Positions 58,052 through 64,000 of a DNA stretch of 64,000 bases are shown here, one piece after another. The notes under the pieces were generated by a model. The model had not been told where the DNA came from, searched no databases, and saw nothing but the letters and a program-made list of their open reading frames with translations. Each line of letters opens with the position of its first letter. Position 1 is the stretch's first letter. A program made the position numbers and the translations under genes. Source of the DNA: Lentinula raphanica (taxonomy: Eukaryota > Basidiomycota > Agaricomycetes > Agaricales > Omphalotaceae); the NCBI GenBank assembly GCA_027919835.1, contig JANVFP010000012.1, positions 992,001 to 1,056,000 of the forward strand. Reading direction: 5' to 3'.

Positions 58052-59537
58052 ATGAATCCAATGCAAAGGGATATGCTTGATATTATTGTGGGCTACGCTT
58101 TTCTGGCACAACCCAGGTCCATTGAACTACCCTCTGGCATCTCTTTTGCTGAAATAAATCGCTGTCTGGTGGAACACATCGTGTTAAATCCCCATTTTCA
58201 GTTGTATCCGCCTTCCAAACAATATCAACGGGCTTTTTGGAAGACGATGATAGGCCGTTTGGAAGAGCTACTCGCTCGTCAGGAAGCCGAGGTGCGCTGC
58301 AACGACGAAATGATGGAATTTGTCTGGAGTAGTAATGCCATTCATACTACTAGGACGAGGAGATAGATCCTCGTATACTGGATCACTATCTCTCCATTTT
58401 ACCTTCATCTGGACCGTATGTATAGCCCTAAGTGATTCACGAGCTATCAGCGAGATGATGCTTCATTTGTCAGACTTTCTGGGTCGTCTGATCCCAGCTT
58501 GAGAGGTCAGATTTGTGATCGAGGTCTACCATTGGGAGAAACTCCTGCGAAGTCGTTTGTTACTCACTTTTGGGAGAATGGGCCAACTCACAACCAAGAA
58601 CGATCTCATGCAGACGTGGTTGATCTCGCTAGGTATCAGACTGCTACTCTGGAAGAATCGAGGACAACCATTGAAGGCGGCACCACAGGCTTGCGCACAT
58701 GGCTTGCCAGTCATGTATTAGCAAGATATCTCATCCAGAACCCGAGTAAGCCAGTACTTATGTACCATGATCTAGTACAAGCCCTAACAGAAGATAGGTG
58801 TCGTTGAGGGTAAGAGGGTGCTGGAATTAGGGTCCGGAATCGGGTATCTCGGAATCATCGTGGCAAGCCTTCAACGGCTTGCGTTCAAGGACACGTCTTC
58901 TCTCTGGTTGACTGATGTCAATGACAGTGTTCTAAGCCAGTGTCGACAAAACATCCAATTGCCCTGCAGTGAATATATTTCCAATTGCTCTCACCATTAC
59001 TAATGTGATCTCGACCAGATATTTCCTCGACCCATAAGTCTGTTGAGTTTAGAACTCTGGATTGGGAGGATGTATCCCGCCCAAATGTCGGGATACTCAA
59101 AACCTTATTGCGGGATGAGATCAAACCAGATATTATACTTGGTGCTGACATTGTGAGAGAACACCTATTAGCACTTTTTGATACTGATTATCGTACAACA
59201 GGTTTTTGATCCTGCCCTTGTACCCCCACTAGTTGCATTGATCAGACTTGCTCTCCAGCTTGGCTCCGAAAGCAACACTCAAGGACTAGCACTTATCGCT
59301 TTGACCATCCGAAATCCAGAAACCTTTCAATACTTCCTGGATCGTGTCCGAGGTATAGTGCAGACAGTTGTCTTTAACGGTAGACAAATCTGATATCCTT
59401 AAACAGAGCAAGGTCTTTGCTTCGAGGACGTTCCTTCTCCAGAGGCCACAAAAGGGTTTGAATTCGTGGATGCAGTCGAAGGTGTTTCAACTAGTGATCG
59501 AGTACGGATTCTACGAATTACATTGGGTGCGAGATGA
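58052..59537 (+). CDS. EFM3: eEF2 lysine methyltransferase (FAM86A/EEF2KMT, yeast Efm3-like)
   Basis: Seven-beta-strand SAM-dependent enzyme that methylates one lysine of elongation factor 2. Exons: 58052-58291, 58354-58415, 58451-58482, 58524-58745, 58798-58968, 59019-59152, 59202-59352, 59407-59537; 1143 nt, 380 aa. Seen: family signature ESRTTIEGGTTGLRTW (about residue 150), the SAM motif VLELGSGIGYLGIIVA, a post-I acidic LWLTDVNDSVL, and the FAM86 motif ILGADIVFDPALVPPLV, with the N-terminal FAM86-like helical part. Intron 58483-58523 is 41 bp, short for this window, so exons 3-4 are the least certain. Its substrate EF2 is encoded in the same window. Confidence 0.87.
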
Positions 59538-59605
59538 TTATATATGATATGGAATACACGGTAGTGTACAAACTCCCTGGTGGAAGGTATACTATGAAAG
59601 TGACT

Positions 59606-60904
59606 CTAACTCTGAGTTTTGATGGCACCGCAAAATGAGCAAGACCAGAATTCGTGAGGCATCTCTGTCTGTCCACATGCCAAACAAGCCCAACCGACTT
59701 GTGCACGTTCAGGCTTGATAGCTAGACATGCTTCGCATTGAAGTGACCTAGCTGGATTGATGAGTGTACATGTCGGGCATTCCCAAGTATTTGTAGACGG
59801 TTTTGTAACAAGATTGGGTACCGGAGGTGTATGGTTTGGTGATGGAACGTGGGTAGTGGAAGATGATGGTATTGAATTTGGACGAGTTGGTAATTTCGAG
59901 GCTGGCATGGATTTCGGTAGCTGAACCGCAATCTTACCGGGCCCTGGAACAGAGGCATCATTATCCACCACCAATATCTCTGCCTCATCGTCGTCCAAAG
60001 TGAGATCGATAACGTTATTCTCAATACTCTCTTTAGCAGTCTTCTCCGCTTCTCGTTGGGCCAATTCCCCTTGACCACAGGATTTCTCGTCTAACAGACG
60101 TCGCTCAGCCGCCTGAAGGATGATTGAGTACAATTTGATGGGTGAAAGGAATATAAGATAACTGACGCGTCTTGCACGTTCCCTGATACTTAATTCTGTC
60201 TCCTTCAGGCTCCCTCCTCCTAAGCGCCGCCCGCCACCACCTAGGGTCTGAGACACCTTCATTCGCTTCTCTGCAGCTGCAGCAGCTTGTGCTCGAGCCA
60301 AGTGAAGGGGAACGTTGTGAGAAACATTCTTTCCTACTCTATTTCCTTTGGAGAAGAAGCCTTCGCCAGCGTATCCGGAGCGTTGTAGTGCAGCATATTC
60401 TTCTTGAAGTTCGGAAAGGAATTTGTAGAACTTCTCATCATGAGGACCGTGGACATTATGTGTGAGCTAGTAGGGCAACAGTCAATAAAGACCGAATTCG
60501 AGATATAGAAATGACCCACTTCGTGCAGCAAAGTTTGAACGACATCCTCCTCTGGAAAGAAGGAATCCGGTGAGTAGGGAGGGCGAAGTCTGACAAGTAT
60601 CTTCTGTCCCATGTTCACGTCTACGAAAAATCAATAAGCCACCGAAAGTTCGTGATAGACTGTTTGCCACCTACTCAAGCCTGGAGAACGCGTAAGATGA
60701 GTATGCACTCAGTAAGTCAAGTTTGCTCTTACCAAGTAAGTTTGGATTATCAGGGAAGAATTCTGCTAAGACTGGTAATACCCAACTATGCTTGCGCATG
60801 ATAGGTTTCACTAGAGATGCGATCCGTTGGAGCATTTCCAAGGCTTTATCAGCCGACTTGCGATCCTTTAGATGGGTGAACGACTGGACATAAACTTCTG
60901 GCAT
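59606..60904 (-). CDS. WSS1: DNA-dependent metalloprotease WSS1 (WLM domain, two RanBP2-type zinc fingers)
   Basis: Protease that removes DNA-protein crosslinks, tied to SUMO and Cdc48. Exons 60904-60733, 60680-60675, 60620-60520, 60466-60167, 60112-59606; 1086 nt, 361 aa. Seen: VQSFTHLKDRKSADKALEML, NLLGLNVNMGQKILVRLR, the zinc motif TLLHELTHNVHGPHDEKFYK (HExxHN...H), GKNVSHNVPLHLARAQ, a SUMO-interacting patch ENNVIDLTLDDDEAEILVV (about residue 215), and two C-terminal zinc fingers WECPTCTLINPARSLQCEAC and WACLACGQTEMPHEFWSCSFC. Exon 2 is only 6 nt (GCTTGA) and gives GL in NLLGLN. The 54-nt intron 60166-60113 is stop-free. This is one of the best-conserved fungal WSS1 layouts. Confidence 0.93.
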
Positions 60905-61630
60905 TATGGAGAAGAGGAGCCGAGGGGGAGAAGAGGAAGAGGAAGAGAGGGTTCTTGTTGAGCGCTCAGAATCGACCGTGGTGATTTGTAAGTGCGAGAC
61001 GCGTGTACTGTGCATGATTTTCACGTGCTCATACCGGCGCCTATCGTCCACAGTGGCAAAGGGAGATGCACGAATACTCGGAAGAACGTATTACAAGAAA
61101 GCTCAAGACGATGGCAGGAGCTCGGTATTTTACACAAGAAGATTTATTGCTCGAGACTACATGACCATATCTACAAATACATTGAACACGAACCAAGCGC
61201 GAGAATCCAGATTGAAACGAGAGGGCAGGAATTTGAGAGGTTAAACCAAACGAAAACCAGATAAGTAGCAATAACTAAACTCAAAACAACGAGTGAGTAA
61301 AGACAAACGTAGAGCCAAATGAGTGTGTAAACAAGGAGGTCTGCCTTCTGTGTAGGGGGAAAATTAGAAAAGAACACGAGAGATTATACGATCTAGACAT
61401 GTTGATACAACAGAACGATTGACCTTGACCAACCAATGAATGCCTTGAAGAAGCCCAATGCAAGAAAGAACGACGACACGCAAAGTAGAGAGATGCGAAT
61501 GCAGATGAATGAGCGACGCTGGGAAAACAAAAGAGAGGACAGTTGAAAAGATATGAAAAGGAGTGAAAGGCGTTGCAAACGCAGGGTAAGAATGCGAGAG
61601 AATGCGTGAAGACCAGCAGTATATCGGGGC
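60905..61630. other. Intergenic region upstream of WSS1
   Basis: 726 bp between the WSS1 start and the stop of the methyltransferase gene, both on the minus strand. It should hold the WSS1 promoter and the methyltransferase 3' UTR. Purine-rich run at 60904-60950 just upstream of WSS1. No supported gene. Confidence 0.5.
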
Positions 61631-64000
61631 CTAAGTGGATGACCTATACGACAGTCTTCTAGTTTTAACGGCCAGATAGACTCGGAAAGTGCGAACATGG
61701 GTAAGCTCGTGTCTGTTATACGGACCAATGGACACTTCCGAAGTCGATGAAAGTCGAGAGTCGATTGAAAGCGTAGATGATCGAGGACCGTAGGTCTGAG
61801 GGCCATCAAATGGGATTTCAATGTTGTTTCTGTAGTCGTAGTCTTTCGTGTTTATCTCGGCTGGTTGAGCGGGCCAATTCAGACGCCGGCGACGGAAACT
61901 ACAGAAAAAAGACGGTCAGACGTCGAGAATATCTGAACGAAATGAAACAGCTCACGTATCATACTCAAAGAAAACGTCTCGAAGAGCGTCCTCTGAGACA
62001 GAATCGTTGTCACTGCCATCATCATTGTAAAGAAGCCAATCAAAAATAGCGCGTTTGCAGCTCAGCAATGTATGCATATGCTTGCAAGCGTGCATTTCCA
62101 ATTCTACGGGAGGGAGAGGTATGAACGTTGACGGAAGAAGCAACAGTCCAGGTGACTGTTGTACTGGAAGAGGCAAGCGAGGAAATTGTAGTGAGGGCTG
62201 TTGAGTGATAGATGAATGTCGGGAAACTTCATCGCTAGCGCGTTTGAAGGAAGCAACACTACTCGACGAGTGATTAGGATGAACGGAAGGGATGGAGGGA
62301 TTAGTGTGTTGCGCAGAATTCGTAGCCGCTGCGAGGGCAGTATAAGTAATGCCAAGTCGTCCAGCCGCTTTAGCACTAAGAGTGCCCGGGATGGCTTTAC
62401 TACTTTCCGAGCTTGAGCGTGCCACATTGGATTCGAGAGTATTTGCCCGTTTTCGGGTCACAGGATCCTTCAACGACGGGAAAGGAACCTCATGCTCTTT
62501 CTCCTTCTTCGACTTTTTCTCTTTCTTCGATTCGGAATCACCGTTCTTGCTTGGTTTCCTTGTTAGCCCAAATTCTTCTTCCCCACTGGGAAAGGTGTTG
62601 AGCTCCGTGCCTTTGCTCAGCGACCTCACGCGGAACTTGGGCCGTTTCGTCTGAGGGATGAGCTCTTTGAGTTCTGAGGGTGCCAACTTGAGATGCATAG
62701 TTCGTAGTTTCCGAACGTTGTCCGTGCCGAAGACATCTTTGATATAGGAAGCGATGCCTTTGGGGGTTCGTGTGTGCATCCCATATTTCGATTCCAGCAT
62801 ATGAAAGAAGATTGATTCCAGGGCTTTGCCGTCTTGTGCACTGCCAGCCCATTCGGAAGCGTCTTCAAACAAAGGAGGCACCACCGGCACTTCTGGTGTA
62901 ATGACAGGAGAGAATTTGACGTTCGTTTCGTCGTGGGTGACTCGATAGCCGTCGTTCACTGCTGCCGAGCTCATCACCAAAGCAGGAGTAGGAAGAGTGA
63001 TGTCGAGCTTCGTCGGAGTCACAAGATCATCTTCGTCATCGGACGACCTTACATCGGGTGGAAAGGTAGTAGTCATCGGTGAAGGCGTAGTGGGAATCGG
63101 GGGCAATGGTCGACGAGGAGGAGGAAGGGGCCTGATAGAGCGTCTCGTCGACGTCGGGAGTGAGAGTGGTTGCAGGGAAGACAGTTTGTATTCCTCTGGA
63201 TCTATATCCTGTAACGACGAAGCTGACGATTGTGAATCTTCGACATCCAAGAATAAACCATCTCCGGCGGTTTCGGGAGATGATGGACATTCTGAAGATG
63301 TATCGTCGTCGACGTTAGAGCTGGGTCCGGTGGCAATGAGAGTGCGATTTGGATCATCGGTATCATGCTGTTTATCGTCTTCAGACGAACCGTTCAAACT
63401 ATGCTGTTCATCACTCGTTTCGTCTCCTTCACAATCATCAGAGTCAAACAAGTCGAAGCTCGACGAAGTCTGTTCATCAAACGAATGTCTTCGACGATTG
63501 GGTGCTGTAGCTAAAGGTTGCCTTCGCGGACTGGGTGTGGATGTTTCTTTACCATAGGGAAAACACATGGCATCATCAATCAGCTCCAGTCGACCTCCAA
63601 TTTGAAGAACCCTGTAGACTTCTGAGAGCACAAAATTCCAGCGTTCGGTTGGAATGGCCAGAGACAGGTTGGCGACGCGGACGAGATCGAAGGAGCCAGG
63701 TGGGAACGGAAGAGGGTAACGGAGACTACGCGATAGTTACTTTTTAGCACGCAGAACGATAGACGAGGGGATGAAGGACGTACAAGTTTCCTCGGACTAG
63801 ATTAATTCCTCTCTGACGGACTTCGGGAAGTATAACGTCGACTATATCGAATCCCACAATGCGAGCGTCCGGCCACGCAGCACGAGCATCAGCGAGCCAA
63901 TGGCCCTCTCCACAGCCCAGATCAAGGACAGAGGTAGGAATAGATTGCTTGTGACTGATATAATCGTGGAAACTTGGTGTGCCAGTCGTGTTTAGACGAC
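61631..64000 (-). CDS. SAM-dependent methyltransferase with long disordered insert (5' partial)
   Basis: Runs off the right edge. Exons seen: (edge)64000-63784, 63725-61956, 61898-61631. The first visible exon carries the SAM-binding motif SVLDLGCGEGHWLADARAAWPDARIVGFDI (motif: LDLGCGEGHW). The next carries YPLPFPPGSFDLVRVANLSLAIP, then EVYRVLQIGGRLELIDD, the usual motif IV/post-III core of class I enzymes. After CFPYGKE about 210 residues of Ser/Asp/Pro-rich low-complexity sequence follow, and only then ASEWAGSAQDGKALESIFFHMLESKYGMHTRTPKGIASYIKDVFG, which looks like the rest of the folded domain. A basic KKEKKSKKEKEH run and a C-terminal R/S-rich tail complete it. Function unknown. Confidence 0.75.

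Noticed and set aside
33333..60904. Genome-stability cluster (SCC4-like, RAD5-like, WSS1)
   Set aside because: Genes are far apart with transporters and translation genes between; such proximity is expected by chance in a compact genome.
1..64000. CRISPR arrays, phage, integrons or conjugative elements
   Set aside because: The DNA is eukaryotic; no regularly spaced direct repeats were seen.

Overview
This 64 kb window is nuclear DNA of a filamentous fungus, most likely a mushroom-forming basidiomycete (Agaricomycetes). The basis is the compact gene spacing, very many introns of about 50-60 bp with GT(R)NGT/YAG ends, agaric-style F-box/LRR genes, Zn2Cys6 and bHLH regulators, a SHO1 osmosensor and a fungal mitoribosomal protein. 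No rRNA, tRNA, CRISPR or intact transposon was found. I rebuilt gene models by hand, joining exons where splice sites, phase and conserved family motifs agreed; exon coordinates are given so they can be tested.

Layout. 0-5 kb: a 22-exon acid sphingomyelinase and an F-box gene. 6.6-15 kb: ribonuclease T2, FHIT-type hydrolase, FAD monooxygenase, a degenerate kinase-like gene, a PhzF-like enzyme and a second F-box gene. 15-19 kb: a WBP11-type splicing protein and an RNF10/Mag2-type RING protein from one shared promoter. 19.1-21.1 kb: a gene-free, AT-rich stretch with 912 bp lacking any CpG, probably a decayed methylated repeat. 21-25 kb: a four-TM membrane protein, SHO1 and a GNAT acetyltransferase. 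25-37 kb: elongation factor 2, an APH-fold kinase, the RNA polymerase II CTD phosphatase FCP1, the cohesin loader MAU2/SCC4 and a basic-secretory-protein-type metallopeptidase. 38.6-45 kb: a Zn2Cys6 regulator and two paralogous bHLH genes in opposite orientation around an MFS transporter. 46.5-64 kb: a RAD5-like helicase (HIRAN-SNF2-RING), CCT7, a Dal5-type MFS transporter, mitoribosomal mS45, the eEF2 lysine methyltransferase, the WSS1 DNA-protein crosslink protease and a methyltransferase that runs off the right edge.

The most unusual property is splicing. Many genes need internal micro-exons of 3-16 nt to restore frame and motifs that are otherwise invariant. The best case is the RAD5-like gene, where consecutive 5-nt and 3-nt exons rebuild the SNF2 Walker A motif DEMGMGKT. 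Others are 6 nt (WSS1), 7 nt (sphingomyelinase and Dal5-like transporter), 8 nt (RNase T2), 9 nt (RAD5-like), 10 nt (sphingomyelinase), 11 and 13 nt (MFS transporter) and 14 nt (EF2). A second notable item is the pair of bHLH paralogs whose loop is expanded and carries an AT-hook (RGRPKGSG).

The genes are mostly housekeeping and do not form a biosynthetic or defence cluster. One real functional pair is EF2 and its lysine methyltransferase, 30 kb apart. No toxin, virus or plasmid genes were seen.
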